Source of the DNA: a bacterium A37T11
GTDB lineage: Bacteria > Bacteroidota > Bacteroidia > Sphingobacteriales > Sphingobacteriaceae
Assembly (NCBI GenBank): GCA_900109895.1
Contig: FOBR01000018.1
Location: forward strand, 56,449-120,448
Direction: 5' to 3'
Length of the DNA: 64,000 bases
Positions 45,191 through 53,903 of the stretch are shown here, piece by piece. Both the position numbers and the translations under genes were made by a program. The notes beneath the pieces were generated by a model. It was not told the origin of the DNA. It searched no databases and worked only from the letters and a program-made list of their open reading frames with translations. Positions within the stretch are counted from its first letter, which is position 1. Every line of letters begins with the position of its first letter.

Positions 45191-46775
45191 CAATGCCACC
45201 TGTACGACACAAGTCATCAAGTGTTACATATTGATCAGGCGTACCTGGTTTAATTACCTTTTCAGGTACTTTCACGACCGATTTTTCAATGATCTCTTTA
45301 ACTTGTACAGCAGTTAATTTAGGATAATAAGATCTGATTAATGCTGCTATACCTGCAACAACTGGAGAGGCCATACTTGTCCCTTGAAGAAATTCGTATT
45401 TATCAATACCTGGCACGGTTGAGTAAATGCGCAAACCGGGAGCAAAAACATCCACATCCTTTTTGCCATAATTACTAAAAGGAGCCACAATACCCCCTTC
45501 TTTTACATCGCCACTCGCACCAACGGTAATCCAGTTAGATGCACGGGTTCCGTCGTCGAGTTTGTCGGTTGGAAAATTGCTGGTACTGTCCAAATTTTCC
45601 CCTTCATTTCCTGCGGCGTGCACGAGCAATACATCGTGTGCTGCCGCATATTTTACTGCCTCGTCCACCCAAGACTTTTCAGGCGATAAGGCTTTTCCGA
45701 AACTCATATTGATCACTTTGGCACCATTATCTACCGCATAACGAATGGCCAAAGCAATATCCTTATCATGTTCGTCACCATCCGGAACAGCTCTAACTGC
45801 CATCAATGCAACATTATCAGCCACACCATCCATACCTAATCCGTTGTTCCGTGCAGCGCCAATAATACCCGCAACATGTGTACCATGCGTGGCACTAGCG
45901 GCCATGACATCATGATTACCATAATGATTATCGTTAAAGTCGCTGTAATTATCTTTAACCACATCATTACGATAGGCAATTGGTGGGGTGGTCATGGCCG
46001 ACGCCTTTTGTTGTTCCCCATTCACGTAATCAGTCATTTCTTTGAGATACTTTTTATTGGTAGTTTCCATTTGCTGGCTCATTTGCAAAAAGCCCAGCAC
46101 TTGGTTTTTAACCGTCTCAGCCATCCCGGTTAAAGAAGCATTCTTTAATTCAGCACCTGTAAACTCCTCTTTACCCATGGCCTTGCGCAGTACAGAATCA
46201 GCTTTTGTAAGGCCATTCACCATTAATTTCATATTTGCAACCTGCTGTTTCTTTTCGTCTGTACTGTAGCTCTCCACCTCTTTTTTTGCAGCCAGCCAAT
46301 TATGATATTGCTTTTTATCAGCAATAGTAGCCGTATCCGTTACATTTGCGTAGGTTGCCTTAAACTGGTGGTATACCCGAATGACTTCGTAAGAATCTTT
46401 ATTTACATTTTTTCCATTAGCATTGCCGATAAAGTTCCAGCCATATACATCGTCTATGTATCCGTTCTTATCGTCATCCTTGCCGTTATATTTCTTTTTG
46501 TCTTCTTTTGGATTAAGCCACAACACAGATACGAGGTCTTGGTGCAGGGTATCTACTCCTGAATCAATAATCCCGACAATCACTTTGTTTTTCTTTTTGG
46601 CCTTACGGTTATGCTGGGCCAAGAATTCATAGGCTTTATCCAGGCTTATGCCGTATACGCTATCGGTTTGTTTATCTTTTAGGTGCCACCCTCGGTCATT
46701 ACTGACGCTGGCACTGTCCTGCGCTTTCACCAAAAAGGGTAAGCACAGCAATATTGCTATTATTGATTTAATCAT
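45150..46775 (-). CDS. Subtilisin-like serine protease (S8 family) with large insert
   Basis: The 541-residue protein has a signal peptide ending LVKAQ (about residue 19). The catalytic triad is complete: Asp71 (GIIDSGVD), His297 (HGTHVAG) and Ser467 (GTSMASP), with oxyanion Asn in HAAGNEG near 392. The Asp-to-His distance is about 226 residues, against about 30-60 in ordinary subtilisins. The insert (about 100-290) is charged and helix-like with many Lys, Gln and Met. No propeptide or C-terminal domain is clear. It probably works in the periplasm or is secreted. A TAGCTTTG box sits 4 bp from its start. Confidence 0.93.
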   Translation of the reverse strand: MIKSIIAILLCLPFLVKAQDSASVSNDRGWHLKDKQTDSVYGISLDKAYEFLAQHNRKAKKKNKVIVGIIDSGVDTLHQDLVSVLWLNPKEDKKKYNGKDDDKNGYIDDVYGWNFIGNANGKNVNKDSYEVIRVYHQFKATYANVTDTATIADKKQYHNWLAAKKEVESYSTDEKKQQVANMKLMVNGLTKADSVLRKAMGKEEFTGAELKNASLTGMAETVKNQVLGFLQMSQQMETTNKKYLKEMTDYVNGEQQKASAMTTPPIAYRNDVVKDNYSDFNDNHYGNHDVMAASATHGTHVAGIIGAARNNGLGMDGVADNVALMAVRAVPDGDEHDKDIALAIRYAVDNGAKVINMSFGKALSPEKSWVDEAVKYAAAHDVLLVHAAGNEGENLDSTSNFPTDKLDDGTRASNWITVGASGDVKEGGIVAPFSNYGKKDVDVFAPGLRIYSTVPGIDKYEFLQGTSMASPVVAGIAALIRSYYPKLTAVQVKEIIEKSVVKVPEKVIKPGTPDQYVTLDDLCRTGGIVNAYEAVKLAETY

Positions 46776-46779
46776 GGGG

Positions 46780-46787
46780 CAAAGCTA
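46780..46787 (-). promoter_or_regulatory. -7 box TAGCTTTG for the S8 protease gene
   Basis: Exact TAnnTTTG match on the minus strand with only 4 bases between it and the ATG at 46775, so the mRNA is probably leaderless. Confidence 0.6.
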
Positions 46788-46918
46788 TCGTTTTTACCCT
46801 ATAAATGATAGGGCAATTACAAGGATGTTACATATAATACCTAAACATCCTTACATTTTAAAGATAATATTTAGCATAAATTAACACTAATTATCAGTAG
46901 TTTACAAAATATATAATC

Positions 46919-46926
46919 TATATTTG
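46919..46926 (+). promoter_or_regulatory. -7 box TATATTTG for the S41 protease gene
   Basis: Exact TAnnTTTG match on the plus strand, 30 bases before the ATG at 46957. A weak TTTAC lies about 15 bases upstream. AT-rich surroundings raise the chance of a false hit. Confidence 0.45.
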
Positions 46927-46956
46927 CTCTTATTAATTTAACGTAACAATAAAAGT

Positions 46957-48615
46957 ATGAGCTTACCAAACAAAATAATAAATAACATCATCAAGAATTT
47001 TTTTGCATTGATGATGGTGATTGGTTGCTTGTTGACGTCCTGCAAGAAGGACAAAGAAATTGATAAAGAAGACCAGGACAAAGGAGCTGACAGCATTGTT
47101 GTCACCACAACCGATCCTATATTATTACATGCAGATTCGTTATTTTATTTTGCTAAGGATGTATACCTATGGAATACCGATCTGCCCACATATCAGGTTT
47201 TCAAACCCCAGCAATATGCCAACAGCAACGATGAACTATCCGGACTTGATAAAGAACTTTTCGCGATTACCAGGTATGCCATAAACAGCGAGACGGGTTT
47301 GCCTTATGAATACTACGCGAATGATCCGGATGGAACTAGTAAATATAGTTTTATCGATGATTTAAGCGCTGCATCCAGCAGTGCCTTTCATGCAAAGGAA
47401 AAAAGTCAGATAGATGATAATGGCTACGCTAAGGATTTGGGGATCGAGTTTGGACTTTATGGTACTGATACCAACTATGATATTTACCTTTTATACGTTT
47501 TTCCAAATTCACCGGCAGGAAAAGCTGGACTAAAAAGGGGAGACATCATCACTACCATCAATGGAAAATCTGTTGGAAGCAACTTTGACAATGATTATTC
47601 CTCCATCATTAACGGATTATATACCAGCTCAAGTGTATCTTTAAAAGGAACTAAATTAGGCGGGGGAAGTTTTTCGACTACGCTTAGCGTCACCTCTTAT
47701 CAGGCAAATTCAGTGCTGGCAGATACCATTTACAAAGCAGGAACTAAAAACATTGGTTATTTAGCTTTTTATCAGTTTACCGACCCAGAACATGGAGATA
47801 TCGAGTTGGATAATGTGTTTAGCAAATTTAAAACAAGCAATGTTGACAATTTAATTGTTGACTTACGCTTTAATGGTGGAGGGTATGTAGCCACGGCCGA
47901 ATATTTGATCAACTTAATTGCAGGAGCAAAACTCAATGGCAAAATAATGTTTAAAGAATACTATAATAACGATCTGCAGCAAGGAAAATTTAATTACCTC
48001 CAAACCCTACCTTATTTGGATGACAATAATAAAATAGAGCTAAAAAACAATGGAGATACTGTCACCTACGCAGACCTTGACTATACCGTAGCCAAAAATA
48101 CATCAAATTTTAAATCATTAGGTAATTCACTATCCAATATCAATACAGTTGTCTTTATAGTCAGCTCAGGTACTGCATCCGCCAGCGAACTGGTCATAAA
48201 CAATCTAAAACCTTATCTTACGGTGAAATTAGTAGGTGACTCTACAACCTACGGAAAACCAGTAGGGTTTTTCCCTATTCGCATAGGCAAATATGATGTT
48301 TATTACAGTATGTTTCAGACTAAAAATTCAAATGGAGAAGGATCCTATTTCAATGGCATGCTTTCAGACGAGAAAAGGACAGACAACCCCAAATATGCGT
48401 TGGGAGATTTAAACGAAGATTGCATATATTCGGCATACTATTTCTTAAATAATAACTCTTTCCCCACTAAAAACAATACCAAGGCATCACTAAAAAGCAG
48501 AACGTCCCCAGTAAGCACCACATTAAAACAACTCAGCTCTGCACAAAAAAATTTAAGGGAATTTCGATTTCAAGGAATGCTGGAAAAACGAAATCGTTTG
48601 GTCATTAAAAAATAA
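46957..48615 (+). CDS. S41-family (C-terminal processing) peptidase lipoprotein
   Basis: The 552-residue protein opens with a hydrophobic segment ending CLLTSCKKD, a lipobox, so it is lipid-anchored. An N-terminal helical part is followed by a PDZ-like region (about 165-245) with YVFPNSPAGKAGLKRGDIITTINGKSV, then the S41 core. NLIVDLRFNGGGYVATAEYLINL near 305 and IVSSGTASASELVINNLKPY near 405 hold the Ser in SASEL (nucleophile) with a Lys expected downstream. These proteases cut misfolded or C-terminal segments in the periplasm. The tail (KNLREFRFQGMLEKRNRL) is basic. Probably single-gene transcription, followed by a hairpin terminator. Confidence 0.9.
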   Translation: MSLPNKIINNIIKNFFALMMVIGCLLTSCKKDKEIDKEDQDKGADSIVVTTTDPILLHADSLFYFAKDVYLWNTDLPTYQVFKPQQYANSNDELSGLDKELFAITRYAINSETGLPYEYYANDPDGTSKYSFIDDLSAASSSAFHAKEKSQIDDNGYAKDLGIEFGLYGTDTNYDIYLLYVFPNSPAGKAGLKRGDIITTINGKSVGSNFDNDYSSIINGLYTSSSVSLKGTKLGGGSFSTTLSVTSYQANSVLADTIYKAGTKNIGYLAFYQFTDPEHGDIELDNVFSKFKTSNVDNLIVDLRFNGGGYVATAEYLINLIAGAKLNGKIMFKEYYNNDLQQGKFNYLQTLPYLDDNNKIELKNNGDTVTYADLDYTVAKNTSNFKSLGNSLSNINTVVFIVSSGTASASELVINNLKPYLTVKLVGDSTTYGKPVGFFPIRIGKYDVYYSMFQTKNSNGEGSYFNGMLSDEKRTDNPKYALGDLNEDCIYSAYYFLNNNSFPTKNNTKASLKSRTSPVSTTLKQLSSAQKNLREFRFQGMLEKRNRLVIKK

Positions 48616-48618
48616 AAA

Positions 48619-48659
48619 CTGGGATCTAATAAAATTTTATAATTATTATTAGACCCCAG
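48619..48659. terminator. Bidirectional hairpin terminator between the S41 and thioredoxin genes
   Basis: CTGGGATCTAATAA (48619-48632) pairs with TTATTAGACCCCAG (48646-48659), a 14-bp stem with one mismatch and a 13-base AT loop. It sits 3 bases after the S41 stop and serves the plus strand. A run of T is not seen on the plus side, so the strength is uncertain. Confidence 0.6.
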
Positions 48660-48676
48660 AATATTTAAAAATATAA

Positions 48677-48692
48677 TCCGTTAAAAAACGGA
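48677..48692 (-). terminator. Hairpin terminator for thioredoxin (minus strand)
   Basis: TCCGTT and AACGGA form a 6-bp stem with an AAAA loop. On the minus strand the hairpin is followed by a T-rich run (tatttttaaatat). It lies 6 bases after the thioredoxin stop. Confidence 0.5.
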
Positions 48693-48698
48693 ATCGGT

Positions 48699-49019
48699 TT
48701 AATTAAACTGTTTTACCAGCTTCTCATTGAGCACTGATTTTGGAACAGCCCCAATTTGTTTGTCAACCACCTCACCGTTTTTAAAATACAAAATAGCGGG
48801 TATATTGCGAATTCCATATTTAAAAGATATTTCTGGATTGTGATCTACATTGACCTTGCCAACAATTGCTTTGTCTTTGTATTCTTCGCCCAATTGGTCA
48901 ACCAAAGGACCTACCATGCGGCAGGGACCACACCACTCTGCCCAAAAATCAACAATAACGGGTTTGTCTGATTTTAAAACAACTTCCTCAAAGTTGCTGT
49001 CTGTTATTTCTAAAGCCAT
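48699..49019 (-). CDS. trxA: Thioredoxin
   Basis: A 106-residue protein with the active site WAEWCGPCRMV, Cys30 and Cys33, and the cis-Pro region GIRNIPAILYF near residue 71. Full thioredoxin fold length, no signal peptide, hence cytoplasmic. It reduces disulfides and probably supplies electrons to the Bcp peroxiredoxin at 41968 and to ribonucleotide reductase. It stands alone with its own upstream promoter boxes and terminator. Confidence 0.96.
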   Translation of the reverse strand: MALEITDSNFEEVVLKSDKPVIVDFWAEWCGPCRMVGPLVDQLGEEYKDKAIVGKVNVDHNPEISFKYGIRNIPAILYFKNGEVVDKQIGAVPKSVLNEKLVKQFN

Positions 49020-49082
49020 TTTTATTTAGTATTAAGTAATACGTATTAAAATAGTAAACGGACTACTGATGAATATTTATTA

Positions 49083-49090
49083 CAAAGATA
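49083..49090 (-). promoter_or_regulatory. -7 box TATCTTTG upstream of thioredoxin
   Basis: Exact TAnnTTTG match on the minus strand, 63 bases from the start codon. A second box lies 23 bases further upstream, so either or both may be used. Confidence 0.5.
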
Positions 49091-49105
49091 TTCTTTTTAT
49101 TTAAA

Positions 49106-49113
49106 CAAAGGTA
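49106..49113 (-). promoter_or_regulatory. -7 box TACCTTTG upstream of thioredoxin (distal)
   Basis: Second exact TAnnTTTG match on the minus strand. Tandem promoters for thioredoxin are plausible. Confidence 0.45.
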
Positions 49114-49200
49114 TGGAACAAAAGCCTTACCAAAGCACAAAGCCAGACATTCTGACATTCACTTTACGCAGGAAACATCATTACTGGTAACCCTGAAATT

Positions 49201-49836
49201 TTAGACTGCTAGAACTTTTTCCCCAGCAATAACATATATTTTACTGTTAGTATCTTTCTTTAGCAAATATAGGCCCGTGTATCTACCAAATGCCGGAAGC
49301 AGAAAGGTTTGTTCCTGCCAATAAAAACATGATAATTTATAATACTGCCTTCCCGGAACTTGCAATAAATACCCTGGATGGATATGTCCGGCAATATTTA
49401 ACAAGCTTTGTCCCGGATTTGATATAGGCTGGTGAGTCAACAGCAGATTTCCCACCTGCAGCTCATCCAGCACATCAATGTGACTTTGGCTAAAATAATG
49501 ATCTGGCAGGATGTCATGGTTTCCGCGGATAAGCATTACATTTAGGCTTTGATTGAAAGCTAAAAATTCCTTTAAGTGCAACCATTCACTGTTTGCCTGG
49601 CTATGGAAAAGGTCGCCAAGGAACGTCAGCGACTCAGGTTTATACCTATCAACTAATTGCTGCAATAACAAAAGGTCAGGCTGGCTATTAATGGGCGGCA
49701 TATATATCCCGGCCTTCCGAAAGTGGGTTATTTTGCCAATATGCAAGTCGGCCAGCACCAGCATGCGGTATTCAGGCAACCATAAAGCCTTCTCGGGCAA
49801 TAATTCTAAAATTTCCCCTTGCAAACAAACCTGCAT
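49201..49836 (-). CDS. Ligase-associated metallophosphoesterase (PdeM-like)
   Basis: A 211-residue calcineurin-like phosphoesterase with all metal motifs: LADLHIGK (D-x-H), TFLGDLFHS (GD), IRGNHD near residue 108 (GNHD), LLTHQP (H) and GHIHPGYL (GH-x-H). It fits the DNA ligase-associated metallophosphoesterase family found with Lhr-type helicase, exonuclease and ATP ligase genes. Family members tested elsewhere are Mn-dependent nucleases/phosphodiesterases. It is 2 bp from the helicase gene upstream and is the last gene of the repair operon. Confidence 0.88.
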   Translation of the reverse strand: MQVCLQGEILELLPEKALWLPEYRMLVLADLHIGKITHFRKAGIYMPPINSQPDLLLLQQLVDRYKPESLTFLGDLFHSQANSEWLHLKEFLAFNQSLNVMLIRGNHDILPDHYFSQSHIDVLDELQVGNLLLTHQPISNPGQSLLNIAGHIHPGYLLQVPGRQYYKLSCFYWQEQTFLLPAFGRYTGLYLLKKDTNSKIYVIAGEKVLAV

Positions 49837-49838
49837 GC

Positions 49839-52289
49839 TTAGTGTTCGTTATTCAATTGTACTTTAATTTTTTCCAACCGGGTTTGCCAATCTTCATTGC
49901 TGTATTTTTCCCGGAAAGATTCAGCAAATATCGGAAAAGAAAAGGGAGAAAGTCTTTCCGGTTTGGTAATGATTATGCGATGAGTACTTATACGACCAAA
50001 TGCCGCATACATACGCGAAAGATCGAGTTGAAAGTCAAATACCTCATCGTAAGCTTCCCTGAGCAATAAATTTCCGGCATCATGTTCTTCAAACACCGAG
50101 AAAAACAGGCCGGAATTAGCTTGTAAATGTTTAGCTTTAGTTTTTTTTCCCGGATAACCCTGAAACACCAAACCAGCTATTCCGGCTATATCCCGAAAGC
50201 GACGCCGGGCCATTTCGGCAGTATTGATACCCTCTCTAATATCCTGCATAAGGTTGTCCGTTCCAAAAAGATCTTCTTCAAGCGCCTCCATCAAAGGAAT
50301 AGGGCTACCTGACAATAATTCAAAGCCATATTCATTCGTGCCAATGCTAAAGCTGGCAGGCTGTATCCGGCTCAACCGATGCGCAATTACCGCCGCCATA
50401 CCTTCGTGCACAAACTTTCCTTCAAAAGGATAAATAAACAAATGGTGGCCTTCACGAGTAACGATTTGCTCTATCAATAGCTCTTCAGGACCCGGCAATG
50501 CCGAAACCTGCCGTTGTTTAGTAAATAAGGGCTGCAAAAAGCGAATCTCTGCTGGCTGTTTATTAAAAGGAAGGCTAATTTCATCAAAGCTATGCCTGAT
50601 AGCGGCCCCCATCGCCTGGCTGATTGGAAAACGCCCACCCATCCAGGAGGGAACCTGCCCTTTATTTGCAGAAGAATTGCGTACCAAAGCTTGCATGTCT
50701 TTAACCCTGATAAGCTCCAAGTTCCTTCCAGAGAACCAAAAAGTATCGCCTGGGCTTAATCGGCTAATAAAATATTCCTCAATGCTGCCCAAGTATTTTC
50801 CACTGAGGAAACATACCCGCATCATAGCGTCACTTACAATTGCACCAATACTCAATAAATGCCGCTGGGCTACACGTCTGCTGGTGACTTGATACTTTCC
50901 ATCAATAACCACTACCTTATGAAACTCCTCATAAGCATCTAAGGTAACACCACCCTGGGTAATCATTAACAAGCATTCATTAAACTCTTCCCTACTCACC
51001 GATGCAAAACAATGCGTTTGGATAATTTCCTGATAAATCTCGTCCGGATAAAAGCCATCGGAAACTGCCAACGTGACCAAATACTGCAGCAATACATCAA
51101 AAGATCGCACAAATGGTATCCGCTCTTCCATCATCCCTTCTTTTACAGCGTATCGCAAGGCTGCTCCTTCCAGGATCTCCAGCGAATGCGTAGGCAGGAA
51201 CCAAATACGACTAGTTGCACCTGGCTGATGACCACTTCGGCCTGCCCTTTGTAAAAATCGGGCAATGCCCTTTGGCGAGCCAACTTGCACAACGGTATCT
51301 ACCGGTCGGAAATCGACACCCAAATCAAGACTGCTGGTACAGATAACTACCTTTAAAACGCCTTGGTGCAGCGCTTGCTCCACCCATTGTCTTAATTCTT
51401 CGCTTAGCGAGCCATGATGCAGGGCTATTGTTCCCGCCAAACCGGGCTCAAGCTCCAGCAGTTTTTGATACCATATTTCTGCCTGTGAACGGGTATTGGT
51501 AAACAGCAAGGTAGAACTGCCCTGATGAATAATTGGTAGTACCTTTTCCGCTAAACGCACACCTAAATGACCCGCCCAGGGAAAATTGTCCAAAGTATCC
51601 GGGAGAATCGTGCGGATCTCAGTTGCTTTCGGAAGAGTTGCCCTGATTAATTTGCCTTTGTGGCCCTTGCCAAGCAATATTTCCTGAGCAAGTGAGAGAT
51701 TACCAATCGTAGCCGAAATTCCCCACACCTTTAATTTCGGATTAACAGCTTTAAGCCTGCTAAGGGCCAGTTCAGCAAGCACCCCGCGCTTACTCCCCAT
51801 CAATTCATGCCACTCATCAATCACCACAAATTGCAGATCCTTAAAAAACTGCGCATAATTTTTGCTGGCCAATAGCAAGTGTATACTTTCTGGAGTCGTA
51901 ATGAGCGCCTGCGGGCTTTTGCTTTTTTGTGCTTGGCGTTCTTTAAGTGGCGTATCGCCCGTTCTCAGTCCTATCCAGTAGTCCAAACCTAAGTCGTCGC
52001 TCACTTCGTTAAGGGCTTTATAAATCTCCTTTGACAAAGCCCGTAGTGGCGTTATCCAGAGGCAATGAAGTTTTGCAGGGGGACTTTGACGATTTTTCAT
52101 AGCCGATTGTAAGATGCCAAACCAAACCGCCAGGGTTTTTCCATAACCGGTAGGAGCATTTAACAGGCCAGAATGTCCACCAAGGATCGCCTTCCAGGTC
52201 TTTACCTGAAAATCATGTGGCTTACGGTTTTTTTTAGAAAACCACTCATCTGCCAGTGCAAACTTATTTTTTTCTGACATAAGCCCCAT
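49839..52289 (-). CDS. Ligase-associated Lhr-type DEXH-box DNA helicase
   Basis: The 816-residue helicase has Walker A APTGYGKT near residue 41, DEWHEL (DExH) near 155, SATIGNLS near 193, and second-domain motifs CTSSLDLGVDF near 318 and QRAGRSGHQPG near 345. The downstream winged-helix and Lhr-specific domain fill about residues 400-800, as in Lhr-Core proteins. They translocate 3' to 5' on single-stranded DNA. An ATG three codons downstream (52280) is also possible. It sits between the ligase and phosphoesterase genes in one operon. Confidence 0.93.
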   Translation of the reverse strand: MGLMSEKNKFALADEWFSKKNRKPHDFQVKTWKAILGGHSGLLNAPTGYGKTLAVWFGILQSAMKNRQSPPAKLHCLWITPLRALSKEIYKALNEVSDDLGLDYWIGLRTGDTPLKERQAQKSKSPQALITTPESIHLLLASKNYAQFFKDLQFVVIDEWHELMGSKRGVLAELALSRLKAVNPKLKVWGISATIGNLSLAQEILLGKGHKGKLIRATLPKATEIRTILPDTLDNFPWAGHLGVRLAEKVLPIIHQGSSTLLFTNTRSQAEIWYQKLLELEPGLAGTIALHHGSLSEELRQWVEQALHQGVLKVVICTSSLDLGVDFRPVDTVVQVGSPKGIARFLQRAGRSGHQPGATSRIWFLPTHSLEILEGAALRYAVKEGMMEERIPFVRSFDVLLQYLVTLAVSDGFYPDEIYQEIIQTHCFASVSREEFNECLLMITQGGVTLDAYEEFHKVVVIDGKYQVTSRRVAQRHLLSIGAIVSDAMMRVCFLSGKYLGSIEEYFISRLSPGDTFWFSGRNLELIRVKDMQALVRNSSANKGQVPSWMGGRFPISQAMGAAIRHSFDEISLPFNKQPAEIRFLQPLFTKQRQVSALPGPEELLIEQIVTREGHHLFIYPFEGKFVHEGMAAVIAHRLSRIQPASFSIGTNEYGFELLSGSPIPLMEALEEDLFGTDNLMQDIREGINTAEMARRRFRDIAGIAGLVFQGYPGKKTKAKHLQANSGLFFSVFEEHDAGNLLLREAYDEVFDFQLDLSRMYAAFGRISTHRIIITKPERLSPFSFPIFAESFREKYSNEDWQTRLEKIKVQLNNEH

Positions 52290-52300
52290 TATTTGCTTTT

Positions 52301-53893
52301 TTAAGCTTGAACATGGATTAAGGCACGTAGATCTGAAATATGGTTGGCTTCAGCCACCGATTTATCCCTTCGCCAGCGCAATATACGCGGAAAACGCAAG
52401 GCAACGCCGGACTTATGGCGGCTGCTTCGTTGAATACCTTCAAAGGCAATCTCAAATACCAGTAATGGATGCACACTGCGCACCGGACCAAATTTTGTAA
52501 CCGTATGCCTTTTTACCCAATTATCCAATTCGGCTATTTCCTTGTCAGTAAGTCCGGAATAGGCCTTAGCAAAGGGCACTAGTACATCTCCATCCCATAC
52601 AGCGAAGGTATAATCAGTAAACAAGTTGGCACGGCGTCCATGTCCACTTTGTGCATAGATCAAAACCCCATCAATGGTTAAGGCCTGTGTTTTCCATTTC
52701 CACCATTTTCCGCGCCGACGCCCCGCTTCATAAGGGCTATCCCACTTTTTTAGCATCACACCCTCGCAATCATGCAAGCGCGCATCCGCGCGAAAAACAG
52801 CCAAATCATCCCAATTATCAAAGTGCAGCTGGGGAGACAAATGAAGGAGGCCCGTTGTGGGATAGGTTTCTAACAAATCCATTAGCATCTTCCGGCGCAT
52901 GCGCATTTCCAAGATTCGGATGTCCTTGCCTCCTAACTCCAGCAAGTCATAGCAAAGCATAGCCAGTGGAGTGTCCAGCAACGTTTTGGGCGATATCCGT
53001 TTTCGGCTAATGCGGGTTTGCATCACCTGGAAGGGAAGTGGGCGCCCGTCCTTCCAGGGCAAAATTTCCCCATCAAGCACCGTACCGTCGGGCAAAACGC
53101 TAGCCAGCGTTTCAAATTCGGGAAATTTATCGGTAAGCAACTCTTCGCCCCTACTCCATATATATAATTTATGTTGCCTCACAATGATCTGCCCGCGAAT
53201 ACCGTCGTATTTTTTCTCTACAAGCCAATCATGAATATCACCCAAACTGCTTGGATCAACCTCCAAAGGATAAGCCAGATAAAACGGATAAGGCTGATAT
53301 TGCCTGTCTGTATGCGGTTCTTCCGTAAAAAGACGGTCTAATTTTTCCTCATCCGGATCCCATTTTCCCATCAAGCTGTGAGCAATCATTTGCTCATCCA
53401 TCCCGAAATGGATAGACAGTGCCCTGATAACCAATTGCTTGGACAAACCCATTCTGAAATTTCCAGTCATTAGCTTATTAAATACAAAACGCTCAAGCGC
53501 ACCAATGTGCATCCAATGCCGGCAAATCAAGATCTTTTTTTCTTCGTCAGTTCGTGCAGTTATCCCTTTTAATAAATGAATGGTTTCTCTTAGGCCCAGT
53601 TCAATTTGTCCTGTCGGGGGTGGCAGGCATAGCGCAATCGTCTCGGCCAAATCGCCTACAATATAATAGCATTCTTCAAAAAGCCACATGGGTAACCCAG
53701 CCAGTTCCGCAGCCCATGCTTTTAAATTTCCTAATTTAATACTTCGTTTCGGAGTATTGCCACTTAAAATAGCGATGGCCCACAACATATCCGCAGAATC
53801 AGCCTTTTCAAAATACCTGACCAATGCCGCCACTTTAGCGTTGGTTTTGGTGGTTTGGTCTATTTCTGTGAAAAGCGTTGAAAAATCTTCCAT
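52301..53893 (-). CDS. ATP-dependent DNA ligase, ligase-associated repair cluster type
   Basis: From the ATG at 53893 the protein has 530 residues. An upstream in-frame start would overlap the exonuclease gene. N-terminal helical domain (about 1-200), then the nucleotidyltransferase core: VEKKYDGIRGQ with Lys228 for AMP attachment, LDGEILPW (motif III), EGVMLKKWDSPYEAGRR (motif IV/IIIa) and GKWWKWK (motif V). A C-terminal OB-fold follows (about 420-530). It seals nicks in DNA using ATP, in addition to the cell's NAD-dependent LigA. Coded 10 bp after the exonuclease and 11 bp before the helicase. Confidence 0.94.
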   Translation of the reverse strand: MEDFSTLFTEIDQTTKTNAKVAALVRYFEKADSADMLWAIAILSGNTPKRSIKLGNLKAWAAELAGLPMWLFEECYYIVGDLAETIALCLPPPTGQIELGLRETIHLLKGITARTDEEKKILICRHWMHIGALERFVFNKLMTGNFRMGLSKQLVIRALSIHFGMDEQMIAHSLMGKWDPDEEKLDRLFTEEPHTDRQYQPYPFYLAYPLEVDPSSLGDIHDWLVEKKYDGIRGQIIVRQHKLYIWSRGEELLTDKFPEFETLASVLPDGTVLDGEILPWKDGRPLPFQVMQTRISRKRISPKTLLDTPLAMLCYDLLELGGKDIRILEMRMRRKMLMDLLETYPTTGLLHLSPQLHFDNWDDLAVFRADARLHDCEGVMLKKWDSPYEAGRRRGKWWKWKTQALTIDGVLIYAQSGHGRRANLFTDYTFAVWDGDVLVPFAKAYSGLTDKEIAELDNWVKRHTVTKFGPVRSVHPLLVFEIAFEGIQRSSRHKSGVALRFPRILRWRRDKSVAEANHISDLRALIHVQA

Positions 53894-53903
53894 ATGTATG
53901 CTA

